This document shows positions 9,262 to 18,066 of a DNA stretch of 64,000 bases, piece after piece; the first letter of the stretch is position 1, and the number at the start of each line of letters is the position of its first letter. This DNA comes from Streptomyces sp. NRRL B-3428. Lineage in GTDB: Bacteria > Actinomycetota > Actinomycetes > Streptomycetales > Streptomycetaceae. The notes under the pieces are model-generated. The model ran no database searches, was not told the DNA's origin, and was given only the letters and a program-made list of their open reading frames with translations. Position numbers and translations under genes: made by a program. The stretch covers positions 310,001-374,000 of the forward strand of contig JOGW01000010.1 in NCBI GenBank assembly GCA_000721375.1, read 5' to 3'.

Positions 9262-9328
9262 TCTGCCCTGCGCTTCGGTACCGCAGGGGGCGCGGCGACC
9301 ACGCACGGGAGGGTGGGACACTTCATGT

Positions 9329-10183
9329 GTGCCTGAGTTGCCGGAAGTTGAAGTGGTGCGCCGTGGGCTTGAGCGGTGGGTCAGTGGTCGTGTGGTGACC
9401 GACGTGGAGGTGCTGCACCCGCGTGCTGTGCGGCGGCATCCCGCCGGGGGAGCGGACTTCGCCGCCCGGCTCAAGGGGCATCGGATCGGACTCGCTCAGC
9501 GGCGCGGCAAGTACCTCTGGCTGCCGCTCGCCGACTCCGCGTCCTCCGTGCTCGCGCACCTCGGGATGAGCGGGCAGCTGCTGGTGCAGCCGCAGGACGC
9601 ACCCGACGAGAAGCACCTCCGTATCCGCGTCGGTTTCGACGACGACCAGGGAACCGAGCTGCGCTTCGTCGACCAGCGCACCTTCGGCGGGCTGTCGCTG
9701 CACGAGAACACCGCGGACGGGCTCCCGGACGTCATCGCCCACATCGCGCGCGACCCGCTCGATGCCGCCTTCGACGACGAGGCGTTCCACGAGGCGCTGC
9801 GGCGCAAGCGGACCACCATCAAGCGGGCGCTGCTCGACCAGTCGCTGATCAGCGGGGTCGGCAACATCTACGCCGACGAGGCGCTCTGGCGTGCGCGGCT
9901 CCACTACGAACGCCCGACGGCGACCTTCACCCGCCCCCGTACCGCCGAACTCCTCGGCCATGTACGGGACGTCATGAACGCGGCCCTCGCCGTCGGCGGC
10001 ACCAGCTTCGACAGCCTCTACGTGAACGTGAACGGCGAGTCCGGCTACTTCGAGCGCTCCCTCGACGCGTACGGCCGGGAGGACGAGCCCTGCCGCCGCT
10101 GCGGCACCCCCATGCGCCGCCGCCCGTGGATGAACCGCTCCAGCTACTTCTGCCCGAAGTGCCAGCGGCCACCGCGCCCGTAA
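9329..10183 (+). CDS. mutM: Formamidopyrimidine-DNA glycosylase
   Basis: Removes 8-oxoguanine and FaPy lesions and nicks the strand. The protein has 284 residues. The N-terminus MPELPEVE fixes the GTG start at 9329: after methionine removal, P2 is the Schiff-base nucleophile and E3 the general acid. The H2TH segment contains [18 protein letters not shown], and the C-terminal zinc finger uses the cysteines of CRRCG and FCPKC. No ribosome site is obvious, and the start lies 74 bp after the rnc terminator, so it probably has its own promoter. Gene order rnc-mutM-smc is conserved in actinobacteria. Confidence 0.96.
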   Translation: MPELPEVEVVRRGLERWVSGRVVTDVEVLHPRAVRRHPAGGADFAARLKGHRIGLAQRRGKYLWLPLADSASSVLAHLGMSGQLLVQPQDAPDEKHLRIRVGFDDDQGTELRFVDQRTFGGLSLHENTADGLPDVIAHIARDPLDAAFDDEAFHEALRRKRTTIKRALLDQSLISGVGNIYADEALWRARLHYERPTATFTRPRTAELLGHVRDVMNAALAVGGTSFDSLYVNVNGESGYFERSLDAYGREDEPCRRCGTPMRRRPWMNRSSYFCPKCQRPPRP

Positions 10184-10221
10184 ACCTGTTCCACACGGGC
10201 GGGCGTATCTAGGATCAGCGC

Positions 10222-10389
10222 ATGCCCATAGCAGCCGTGTCCGGGGGAGTCGGCCATCTCGACAACGATCGGAGCGGGGGCTGGTCCTCGGGGATGTGGG
10301 GACTGGTCGCCGTCCTGGTGATCGCGGCGCTGATCGCCGTCCTGGTGATCTCCGTACGCAGAAGCTCCTCGTCCGAGGACGAGGAGTGA
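10222..10389 (+). CDS. Small single-pass membrane protein, hypothetical
   Basis: A 55-residue frame from ATG 10222. Residues 1-25 are Gly/Ser-rich, residues 26-44 form one hydrophobic helix (LVAVLVIAALIAVLVI), then a basic patch VRR and an acidic end SSSSEDEE, which suggests N-out/C-in insertion. It starts 38 bp after mutM and overlaps or abuts the next small gene. I do not recognise a family. Codon use and third-position GC are like the neighbours. Confidence 0.6.
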   Translation: MPIAAVSGGVGHLDNDRSGGWSSGMWGLVAVLVIAALIAVLVISVRRSSSSEDEE

Positions 10390-10403
10390 CAGACGGGAGG
10401 CCT

Positions 10404-10691
10404 GTGCGCCTGCCGAGGATCCGGGTGACGTCATCGGGCCTCGTCGTCGGCTGGACGCTGTCCTTCCTGGCCTGCATCCCGGTTGCCTGGGTCTGGGGGC
10501 GGGCTGCCTCGCCTTGGGGCCCGGCGAACAAGCAGTTGGAGCAAGGCGCCGACTCGAACGAGATCTGGGTGGTCGCCCCCTATGCGTTTCCACGCTTCCT
10601 CTGGCTCGCCCTCCCGATGACCGCGGTCTGGGTGTACGCCGCCTGCCGGCACGAATTGTCGAAGCGGCGGGGGCGACTGCCCCGCTCATAA
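10404..10691 (+). CDS. Small membrane protein, hypothetical
   Basis: 95 residues from GTG 10404, chosen because GGGAGG (10395-10400) stands just upstream; GTG 10386, overlapping the previous stop, is the alternative. Two hydrophobic segments (about residues 12-30 and 65-83) flank a central soluble loop, and the C-terminus is basic. No family recognised. It probably shares a transcript with the 55-residue protein before it and ends at a bidirectional terminator. Confidence 0.6.
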   Translation: MRLPRIRVTSSGLVVGWTLSFLACIPVAWVWGRAASPWGPANKQLEQGADSNEIWVVAPYAFPRFLWLALPMTAVWVYAACRHELSKRRGRLPRS

Positions 10692-10692
10692 G

Positions 10693-10733
10693 ACGTCGGC
10701 GGCGCCGGTCACGAAGACCGGCGCCGCCGACGT
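10693..10733. terminator. Bidirectional terminator between convergent genes
   Basis: A perfect 18-bp inverted repeat with a 5-nt loop (ACGAA) between the small membrane-protein gene and the convergent CAP gene, serving both strands. Confidence 0.85.
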
Positions 10734-10748
10734 ATGTACGAAAAGGGG

Positions 10749-11609
10749 TCAGAAGCCGAAGTCCTGCGTCCACCAAGGGCCGCCCGAGCCGAAGTGGGCG
10801 CCGACGCCGAGGGTCTTGTACTCGCAGTTGAGGATGTTGGCGCGGTGGCCGGGGCTGTTCATCCAGGAGTCCATGACCGATTGGGCGTTCGCCTGGCCGC
10901 GGGCGATGTTCTCGCCGCCGAGGTTCGTTATGCCGACCGCGTCCGCGCGGTCCCAGGGGGTGTCGCCGTCGGGGTCGGTGTGGTCGAAGAAGCCGCGGGC
11001 CGCCATGTCGGCGCTGAAGTCCGAGGCCAGCTCGGCAAGCCGGTCGTCCGCAGTGACCGGCTGGCAGCCGGCCTGCGCGCGCTCCTGGTTGACCAGGGTG
11101 AGGATCTGCGCCTCGGCGCCGGACTGCGTGTCCGGGGTGTTCGGGGCCGCGGGTGCCTCGGGAGCCTTGGCCTTCTCCTCGGCCGGCTTCTCGGTCTTGG
11201 AGCTGCCGCTGTCCTTGGCGTCGGAGTCCTCGGAGGCGCGGGACGGAGTCGGCTTCGGCTTGTCGGCCGACTTGGAGGGGGTCGCCGAGGGCGACTGGCG
11301 CTCCTCGTCCCGGCTGGCCTCGCCCGTCTGACGCTCGGGGGTGTTCGAGGTGCCACCCTGCGACTGCACGTCGCTCGGGATGTCGGCGGCCTGCACCTTC
11401 TCCGGGGTGTCCGTGCCGAACCGGTAGTTCTCCGTGCCAGGGAACACACCGGAGGCGACCGCCACGGCGCCCAGCGCCACGGCGGCGGAGACACCGAGCA
11501 GCCCGGTGCGTACGGGCTTCGCGGCTCGCTTCTTGCGACGGTGCGATCCGCCGTTGGCATTCGTCGCCATATGCTGCTGATCGGCGGCGACGCGTCGGTG
11601 GCGTCCCAT
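10749..11609 (-). CDS. Secreted CAP-domain (SCP/PR-1-like) protein
   Basis: A 286-residue exported protein. The basic N-terminus (RRKKRAAKPVR) leads into a hydrophobic segment at about residues 35-58, a signal peptide or signal anchor. A long Ser/Pro/Lys/Glu-rich linker (about 85-165) follows, then a CAP domain at about 170-286 with the family motifs NQERAQAG, FFDHTDPDGDTPWDRA and GENIARG, and the final SPGHRANILN and WWTQDFG. CAP proteins are extracellular; their activity in bacteria is mostly unknown. The start at 11609 was chosen over the more upstream ATG (11642) because GGAAGG lies just before it. Monocistronic. Confidence 0.88.
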   Translation of the reverse strand: MGRHRRVAADQQHMATNANGGSHRRKKRAAKPVRTGLLGVSAAVALGAVAVASGVFPGTENYRFGTDTPEKVQAADIPSDVQSQGGTSNTPERQTGEASRDEERQSPSATPSKSADKPKPTPSRASEDSDAKDSGSSKTEKPAEEKAKAPEAPAAPNTPDTQSGAEAQILTLVNQERAQAGCQPVTADDRLAELASDFSADMAARGFFDHTDPDGDTPWDRADAVGITNLGGENIARGQANAQSVMDSWMNSPGHRANILNCEYKTLGVGAHFGSGGPWWTQDFGF

Positions 11610-11755
11610 CTCGGGCCTTCCCTGCTTTTGGATCAGACTCATTCTTGCGGTCGATGCGACTCACCCGAACGGGTGAGGCTCATCTTTCGCGACTGTACGC
11701 GATGACAGATGGGGGCGAAGTGCTCGATGAGGAATTGGCCGGTTAGCTTGCCCAC

Positions 11756-12037
11756 ATGAATGAGGAAGCACGCATGGTCGCCTGGGTGCGCGGGCGAGTA
11801 CAGGGAGTGGGTTTTCGCTGGTTCACCAGGGCGAAAGCGCTGGAGATCGGCGGCCTGGTGGGATTCGCGCTCAATTTGGACGACGGACGTGTGCAGGTTG
11901 TGGCCGAGGGAACCCGGTCAGGCTGCGAGCAACTCCTCGACTGGCTGCAGAACGGCGACACACCCGGGCGGGTCGACGGAGTGACCGAGATCTGGGACAC
12001 ACCCCGGGGGATCTACGAGACCTTCCTGATTCGCTGA
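11756..12037 (+). CDS. acyP: Acylphosphatase
   Basis: A 93-residue enzyme that hydrolyses acyl phosphates such as acetyl phosphate or 1,3-bisphosphoglycerate. The family signature [11 protein letters not shown] contains the phosphate-binding R21, and the catalytic asparagine is N40 in [13 protein letters not shown]. The length is standard for the family. It stands alone upstream of smc, as in other actinobacteria where acyP commonly precedes smc. There is no clear terminator downstream. Confidence 0.95.
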   Translation: MNEEARMVAWVRGRVQGVGFRWFTRAKALEIGGLVGFALNLDDGRVQVVAEGTRSGCEQLLDWLQNGDTPGRVDGVTEIWDTPRGIYETFLIR

Positions 12038-12417
12038 CGGTCACGGCGCTCCGACCTGGAGGTGGGCCCCCAGCAGATGCCAGTGGCAACTGTGCGGGGC
12101 AGAAATGACCTGGTGGTTGCCAAGAACGGCATGTCGTGCCAGGCTGCGCGATAACGAAGATCTCCACGCCCCCAGGGCCCCGAAGGAGAGCACCGCCAGA
12201 AGGTTCGAGGCGCTGTGCCCCCGGGTTTGCCCGCCAATACGGGGTGTGATCGTGTTGACCGTCAAACATTTTGGTGAGACGCTGGAAGCCCCGCGCACCC
12301 TAGCTGTTTGGCATGTGAGAACGGCAGCACGACAAGCAGTGCCAGCCAGCCGCGGGTGCGATTCCCTCACGACCCACACCGCTTCGGTCGGTCACTCAGT
12401 GTGGAGGACCATCCATC
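12038..12417 (+). other. 380-bp non-coding stretch before the 66-residue protein gene
   Basis: No convincing gene on either strand. A TTGACC at 12255-12260 resembles a -35 box but lacks a good -10 at 17-18 nt. The last 20 nt hold the ribosome site GGAGG (12403-12407) of the next gene. If transcription starts near 12280, the leader would be over 130 nt long. Confidence 0.4.
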
Positions 12418-12618
12418 ATGGCAAAGGCGCTTCTCGGTTACGTCGGCGGTTCCGATCCGCGACTTCTCGCCGAGATGCGACGGCTCCAGCAGCGTGTTCA
12501 GGACCTGGAATCAGAGCTCGGACGAATCCAGGCCGAAAATGACGCGCTGACGGCTACTGCTGTCGCTTCGCACAGCGAGCTCATCGACGTACCCCAGGCG
12601 GAGCCTGCGCTCACCTGA
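12418..12618 (+). CDS. Small coiled-coil protein, hypothetical, conserved in Streptomyces
   Basis: 66 residues starting MAKALLGYVGG. Residues 20-45 form a heptad-like coiled coil (RRLQQRVQDLESELGRIQAEND). It has its own ribosome site (GGAGG, 10 nt before ATG) and one of the best intrinsic terminators in the window, so it is a real and probably well-transcribed single gene. I recall the same small gene before smc in other Streptomyces, but its function is unknown to me. Confidence 0.8.
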   Translation: MAKALLGYVGGSDPRLLAEMRRLQQRVQDLESELGRIQAENDALTATAVASHSELIDVPQAEPALT

Positions 12619-12678
12619 TCTCCGTCTGCTGCGAGACAAGATCAGGCTGCCCATGTCAGCCGCTTGTAGAAGAAATGC

Positions 12679-12710
12679 AAGGGACGCTTCGGCGTCCCTT
12701 TTTTCTTTTC
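12679..12710 (+). terminator. Intrinsic terminator with U tract
   Basis: A 9-bp stem (12679-12687 with 12692-12700), TTCG tetraloop, followed by TTTTC TTTTC. The clearest Escherichia-style terminator in the window. Confidence 0.93.
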
Positions 12711-12872
12711 CGTGCGCATTGGCGGCGCATTGACGCCGGCCCCCGCCGTGTCATCACAAGTCTGATGTGCCCTGCATCTTCCCAGGCGAAACCGCAAGTT
12801 CATCCAGGGAACGCGATGCGGGGTCCGCCTTGCCTGCTGTCAAAGCGCGCTCGCCCGGTAAAGTCCGTCGGC

Positions 12873-15800
12873 GTGCACCTCAAGGCCCTGACCCTGCGCG
12901 GGTTCAAATCCTTCGCCTCGGCGACGACGCTCAAGTTCGAGCCGGGTATCACGTGTGTCGTGGGACCCAATGGCTCCGGCAAGTCCAATGTCGTGGACGC
13001 GTTGAGCTGGGTCATGGGCGAACAAGGGGCCAAGTCCCTGCGCGGCGGCAAGATGGAGGACGTCATCTTCGCCGGTACGACCGGGCGTCCGCCGCTCGGC
13101 CGGGCCGAGGTGTCGCTGACCATCGACAACTCCGACGGTGCGCTGCCCATCGAGTACGCCGAGGTCACCATCACGCGGATCATGTTCCGCAATGGCGGCA
13201 GCGAATACCAGATCAATGGCGATACGTGCCGATTGCTGGATATTCAGGAGCTGTTGTCCGACTCCGGTATCGGCCGTGAGATGCATGTCATCGTCGGGCA
13301 GGGCCAGCTCGACTCCGTACTGCATGCCGACCCGATGGGGCGTCGCGCGTTCATCGAGGAGGCCGCCGGCGTACTCAAGCACCGCAAGCGCAAGGAGAAG
13401 GCGCTGCGGAAGCTTGATGCGATGCAGGCCAATCTCGCGCGGGTGCAGGATCTGACCGACGAGCTGAGGCGGCAGTTGAAGCCCCTTGGCCGGCAGGCCG
13501 CCGTCGCGCGCAGGGCCGCGGTGATCCAGGCCGATCTGCGTGATGCGCGGCTGCGGTTGCTCGCCGACGATCTCGTCAAGCTGCGGGAAGCGCTCAGGAC
13601 CGAGATCGCGGACGAGGCCGAGCTGAAGCGGCGCAAGGAGTCCGCCGAGGCGGAGCTCAAGGCGGCGCTCGCGCGTGAGGCCGATCTGGAGGGTGAGGTA
13701 CGAAGGCTCACACCGCGGCTTCAGCGCGCGCAGCAGACCTGGGTCGAGCTGTCGCAGCTGGCCGAGCGGGTGCGTGGCACCATCGGGCTCGCCGACGCCC
13801 GCGTGAAGAGCGCGACTTCGGCGCCGCCCGAGGAGCGGCGCGGGCGCGAACCCGAGGACATGGAGCGGGAGGCCGCGCGGATCCGGGAGCAGGAGGCCGA
13901 GCTGGAGGCCGCCCTCGAGGCTGCTCAGCGGGCGCTCGACGACACCGTGGCGCACCGGGCCGAGTTGGAGCGCGAGCTGGCGACGGAGGAGCGCAGGCTC
14001 AAGGACGTGGCGCGGGCGATCGCCGACCGGCGTGAGGGGCTCGCGCGGCTGAGCGGGCAGGTCAACGCGGCCCGCAGCAGGGCCGCTTCGGCGCAGGCCG
14101 AGATCGACCGGCTGGCGCTCGCGCGGGACGAGGCAGATGAGCGTGCGGTCGCGGCTCAGGAGGAGTACGAGCAGCTCAAGGCCGAGGTCGATGGTCTGGA
14201 CGCCGATGACACCGAGCTCGGTGAGCAGCATGACGCGGCGAAGAGGGCTCTCGCCGATGCGGAGGCCGTACTGAGTGCGGCCCGTGAGGGGGCGACGGCT
14301 GCCGAGCGGAAGCGAGCCGCTGTGGCCGCGCGGCGTGAGGCGCTGGCGCTCGGGCTACGGCGCAAGGACGGTACGGGGACGCTGCTCGGCGCCAAGGAGC
14401 GGCTGACGGGGTTGCTGGGACCCGCGTCCGAACTGCTGAGTGTCGCGCCCGGATACGAGGTCCCGGTCGCTGCGGCTCTCGGAGCCGCGGCAGATGCGAT
14501 CGCCGTGTCCAACCCTGCGACCGCTGCCGAGGCGATCCGGCTGCTTCGTAAGCAGGACGCCGGACGCGCCGCGATACTGCTCGGCGGCGGCCCCGATGAC
14601 GTACGGGCCGAACAGCAGAGGCAGGACGGACCGCCGTACGCGGCCGATCTCGTGCGCGGGCCCGATGAGCTGATGCCTGCCGTGCGCAGGCTTCTGCGGG
14701 GGATCGTGGTCGTCGGGACCCTTGAGGACGCCGAGGATCTGGTCTACGCGCAGCCGGAGCTGACGGCCGTGACCGCCGAGGGCGACATGCTCGGGGCGCA
14801 CTTCGCGCAGGGTGGTTCGGCGGGTGCGCCGAGTCTGATCGAGGTGCAGGCGTCGGTCGACGAGGCCGCGGCCGAGCTGGAGGAACTCTCCGTACTCTGC
14901 GAGGAGTTGGCCGAGGCCCAGCATGTGGCGACCGAGCGGCGGCGTGCTGCGGGCGTACTCGTCGAGGAGCTGGGGGAGCGGCGGCGGGCCGCCGACCGGG
15001 AGAAGTCAGCTGTTTCGCAGCAGCTCGGGCGCCTTGCCGGGCAGGCCCGTGGAGCGGCGGGGGAGGCCGAACGGTCCACGGCCGCCGCGAGCCGTGCCCA
15101 GGACGCCCTCGACAAGGCGCTGATGGACGCCGAGGAGCTGGCCGAGCGCCTCGCCGTCGCCGAGGAGACGCCGGTCGAGGAGGAGCCCGACACGTCCGTA
15201 CGCGATCGTCTGGCGGCCGATGGCGCCAACGCGCGGCAGACGGAGATGGAGGCGCGGCTCCAGGCGCGTACGCACGAGGAGCGGGTCAAGGGGCTTGCCG
15301 GGCGGGCCGACGGGCTCGACCGGGCCGCGCGCGCGGAGCGTGAGGCGCGGGCGCGGGCCGAGCAGCGGCGTAGTCGGATGCGTTACGAGGCGGCTGTCGC
15401 CGAGGCCGTGGCATCCGGTGCGCGGCAGTTGCTCGCGCATGTCGAGGTCTCTCTCGTAAGGGCGCAGGAAGAGCGCGACGCCGCCGAGCGTGCCAAGGCC
15501 GAGCGGGAGCAGGAGCTGACCGCCGCGCGTGGGCAGGGGCGGGATCTCAAGTCCGAGCTCGACAAGCTGACGGACTCGGTGCACCGCGGTGAGGTGCTCG
15601 GGGCCGAGAAGCGGATGCGGATCGAGCAGCTGGAGGCCAAGGCGCTGGAGGAGCTGGGCGTCGAACCTGCGGGCCTGGTCGGCGACTACGGGCCTGATCA
15701 GCTGGTCCCGCCCTCGCTGCCTGCCGAGGGCGAGGAGCTGCCGGAGGATCCCGAGCATCCGCGCAACAGGCCGCGTCCCTTCGTACGGGCGGAGCAGGAG

Positions 15801-16430
15801 AAGCGGCTGAAGGCTGCCGAGCGCGCGTATCAGCAGCTGGGGAAGGTCAATCCGCTTGCTCTTGAGGAGTTCTCGGCGCTTGAGGAGCGGCACAAGTTCC
15901 TCAGCGAGCAGCTCGAAGACCTGAAGAAGACCCGCGCCGACCTGCTGCAGGTCATCAAGGAGGTCGACGAGCGGGTCGAGCAGGTCTTCACCGAGGCGTA
16001 TCACGATACGGCGAGGGAGTTCGAGGGCGTCTTCAGCCGGCTGTTCCCGGGTGGTGAGGGGCGGCTGATCCTGACCGACCCGGACAACATGCTGACCACC
16101 GGTGTGGACGTCGAGGCGCGGCCGCCGGGCAAGAAGGTCAAGCGGCTCTCGCTCCTTTCGGGTGGCGAGCGGTCGCTGACCGCCGTGGCGATGCTGGTGT
16201 CGATCTTCAAGGCCAGGCCCAGTCCGTTCTACGTGATGGACGAGGTCGAGGCCGCCCTCGACGACACCAACCTGCAGCGGCTGATCCGGATCATGCAGGA
16301 GCTCCAGGAGTCCTCGCAGCTGATCGTGATCACGCACCAGAAGCGGACGATGGAGGTCGCGGACGCGCTGTACGGCGTCTCGATGCAGGGTGACGGTGTG
16401 TCGAAGGTGATCAGCCAGCGTCTGAAGTGA
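12873..16430 (+). CDS. smc: Chromosome segregation ATPase SMC
   Basis: A 1185-residue structural-maintenance-of-chromosomes protein, the core of the SMC-ScpAB condensin that organises sister origins and, in Streptomyces, helps condense DNA in spores. Walker A GPNGSGKS is at 31-38, two long coiled coils flank a hinge at about residues 490-650, the ABC signature LSGGE is at 1095-1099, and Walker B with catalytic glutamate is D1123-E1124. The start is GTG 12873 (MHLKALTLRGFKSF); the frame is open upstream but not conserved there. The ribosome site is weak (GGTAAAG). A 20-bp tandem duplication begins on the stop codon. Confidence 0.97.
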   Translation: MHLKALTLRGFKSFASATTLKFEPGITCVVGPNGSGKSNVVDALSWVMGEQGAKSLRGGKMEDVIFAGTTGRPPLGRAEVSLTIDNSDGALPIEYAEVTITRIMFRNGGSEYQINGDTCRLLDIQELLSDSGIGREMHVIVGQGQLDSVLHADPMGRRAFIEEAAGVLKHRKRKEKALRKLDAMQANLARVQDLTDELRRQLKPLGRQAAVARRAAVIQADLRDARLRLLADDLVKLREALRTEIADEAELKRRKESAEAELKAALAREADLEGEVRRLTPRLQRAQQTWVELSQLAERVRGTIGLADARVKSATSAPPEERRGREPEDMEREAARIREQEAELEAALEAAQRALDDTVAHRAELERELATEERRLKDVARAIADRREGLARLSGQVNAARSRAASAQAEIDRLALARDEADERAVAAQEEYEQLKAEVDGLDADDTELGEQHDAAKRALADAEAVLSAAREGATAAERKRAAVAARREALALGLRRKDGTGTLLGAKERLTGLLGPASELLSVAPGYEVPVAAALGAAADAIAVSNPATAAEAIRLLRKQDAGRAAILLGGGPDDVRAEQQRQDGPPYAADLVRGPDELMPAVRRLLRGIVVVGTLEDAEDLVYAQPELTAVTAEGDMLGAHFAQGGSAGAPSLIEVQASVDEAAAELEELSVLCEELAEAQHVATERRRAAGVLVEELGERRRAADREKSAVSQQLGRLAGQARGAAGEAERSTAAASRAQDALDKALMDAEELAERLAVAEETPVEEEPDTSVRDRLAADGANARQTEMEARLQARTHEERVKGLAGRADGLDRAARAEREARARAEQRRSRMRYEAAVAEAVASGARQLLAHVEVSLVRAQEERDAAERAKAEREQELTAARGQGRDLKSELDKLTDSVHRGEVLGAEKRMRIEQLEAKALEELGVEPAGLVGDYGPDQLVPPSLPAEGEELPEDPEHPRNRPRPFVRAEQEKRLKAAERAYQQLGKVNPLALEEFSALEERHKFLSEQLEDLKKTRADLLQVIKEVDERVEQVFTEAYHDTAREFEGVFSRLFPGGEGRLILTDPDNMLTTGVDVEARPPGKKVKRLSLLSGGERSLTAVAMLVSIFKARPSPFYVMDEVEAALDDTNLQRLIRIMQELQESSQLIVITHQKRTMEVADALYGVSMQGDGVSKVISQRLK

Positions 16431-16468
16431 GCGGTCTGCGGCTGGGGTGAGCGGTCTGCGGCTGGGGT
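16429..16468 (+). repeat. 20-bp tandem duplication at the smc stop codon
   Basis: Two exact copies, 16429-16448 and 16449-16468, beginning with the GA of the smc TGA. A third partial copy starts at 16469 (GATCGG). Confidence 0.95.
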
Positions 16469-16481
16469 GATCGGCTGCCGC

Positions 16482-16544
16482 GTTGTCAGTGGGGGCCGAT
16501 AGCCTTTGAAGGGCTTGGCCCCCGGGAGGGCGGGGTCTGTCCAG
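16482..16544 (+). repeat. 63-bp hairpin repeat element, copy 1
   Basis: 60 of 63 positions match copy 2 at 33214-33276. The centre folds into an imperfect hairpin (8-bp outer stem with one G-U, 2-nt bulge, about 6-bp inner stem, 3-nt loop). It lies 51 bp after smc and may act as its terminator. Confidence 0.9.
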
Positions 16545-16628
16545 CTCACGGGCTGCGCCCGCGCTGACCTGCGCTCTTTTGGGCACGCTCCAGTGGTGGC
16601 CGCCCATGACCTATGCGCCACTGGACAG

Positions 16629-18038
16629 GTGACCAGCACTCAAGCGCGACAAGCCGCTCCGGACCATCTCGGGCACGTCATCTTCATCACGGCCGCCGCC
16701 GCGATGGGCGGGTTCCTGTTCGGCTACGACAGCTCCGTGATCAACGGCGCCACGGTCGCCATCAAGGACAGGTTCGACCTCAGCGCGGACACGCTGGGCT
16801 GGGTCACCGCGATCGCGCTGCTCGGCTGTGCGCTCGGCGCCGCCATCGCCGGCCGGCTCGCCGACCGTGTCGGCCGTATCCGCGTCATGCATGTCGCCGC
16901 GATTCTCTTCACCGTCAGCGCCGTGGGTTCGGCCCTGCCGTTCGCGGTGTGGGACCTGATGATGTGGCGCTTCATCGGCGGTATCGGGATCGGCATGGCG
17001 TCGGTGATCGGTCCGGCGTACATCGCCGAGGTGGCGCCGCCCGCGTACCGGGGCCGGCTCGCCTCGTTCCAGCAGGCCGCCATCGTCATCGGCATCGCGA
17101 TCTCCCAGCTGGTCAACTGGGGCATCCTCAACATGGCGGACGGCGATCAGCGCGGAAAGCTCGGCGGGCTCGAGGCCTGGCAGTGGATGCTCGGCGTCAT
17201 GGTCGTGCCGGCCATCCTGTACGGGCTGCTCTCGTTCGTCATCCCCGAGTCGCCGCGCTACCTGATCTCCGCAGGGCGGATCGAGCAGGCCAAGAAGGTG
17301 CTCGCCGAGGTGGAGGGCCCCTCCGCCGACACACAGCAGCGGGTCGCGGAGATCCAGGCCGGTATGCGCAGCGAGCACAAGTCGACGTTCAAGGACCTGC
17401 TCGGCGGCAAGGGCGGCTTCCTGCCGATCGTCTGGATCGGCATCGGGCTCTCCGTCTTCCAGCAGCTCGTCGGCATCAACGTGATCTTCTACTACTCGAA
17501 CCAGCTGTGGCAGTCCATCGGCAAGGACCCCTCCAGCTCGTTCCTGTACTCCTTCGAGACCTCGATCGTGAACATCATCGGTACCGTCATCGCGATGATC
17601 TTCGTCGACCGGATCGGCCGCAAGCCGCTCGCGATCATCGGCTCCGTCGGTATGGCGGCCGCCCTGTTCACCTGTGCCTGGGCGTTCTCGTACAAGACGG
17701 GAGCCGGTGACAACGTCTCGCTGCCGAACGCGCAGGGTCTGACCGCGATCATCGCCGCCAACGCCTTCGTCCTCTTCTTCGCCCTCTCCTGGGGTGTGGT
17801 GGTCTGGGTGCTGCTCGGCGAGATCTTCCCGGGCCGGATCCGCGCCGCGGCGCTCGGTGTGGCGGCCGCCGCGCAGTGGCTGGCCAACTTCGCCATCACC
17901 AAGACGTTCCCGAGCATGTCGGACTGGAGCCTGAGCGGCTCGTACGTCATCTACGGCGCCTTCGCCGCGCTCTCCATCCCGTTCGTCATGAAGTTCGTGA
18001 AGGAGACCAAGGGCAAGGTGCTCGAGGAGATGGGCTGA
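16629..18038 (+). CDS. glcP: Major facilitator sugar permease, GlcP-like
   Basis: A 469-residue MFS protein of the sugar porter family with 12 hydrophobic segments. The sugar-porter motifs are clear: GRLADRVGRIR after TM2, PESPRYL after TM6, the QQLVGINVIFYYSN segment in TM7, DRIGRKPL after TM8, and a PxxVKETKG-like end. In S. coelicolor the homologue at this locus, GlcP1, is the main glucose importer; substrate assignment here is by synteny and similarity from memory. The start at GTG 16629 follows the conserved DHLGHVIFI N-terminus; the ribosome site is poor and an inverted repeat (16589-16625) precedes it. Confidence 0.85.
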   Translation: MTSTQARQAAPDHLGHVIFITAAAAMGGFLFGYDSSVINGATVAIKDRFDLSADTLGWVTAIALLGCALGAAIAGRLADRVGRIRVMHVAAILFTVSAVGSALPFAVWDLMMWRFIGGIGIGMASVIGPAYIAEVAPPAYRGRLASFQQAAIVIGIAISQLVNWGILNMADGDQRGKLGGLEAWQWMLGVMVVPAILYGLLSFVIPESPRYLISAGRIEQAKKVLAEVEGPSADTQQRVAEIQAGMRSEHKSTFKDLLGGKGGFLPIVWIGIGLSVFQQLVGINVIFYYSNQLWQSIGKDPSSSFLYSFETSIVNIIGTVIAMIFVDRIGRKPLAIIGSVGMAAALFTCAWAFSYKTGAGDNVSLPNAQGLTAIIAANAFVLFFALSWGVVVWVLLGEIFPGRIRAAALGVAAAAQWLANFAITKTFPSMSDWSLSGSYVIYGAFAALSIPFVMKFVKETKGKVLEEMG

Positions 18039-18066
18039 CCGAGCGCGAACAGGCCCTATACGCGCG

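Noticed and set aside
12330..12390. tRNA-like T-arm sequence (GCGGG-TGCGATT-CCCTC)
   Set aside because: One stem mismatch, no acceptor, D or anticodon arm could be built around it, and no CCA-compatible end.
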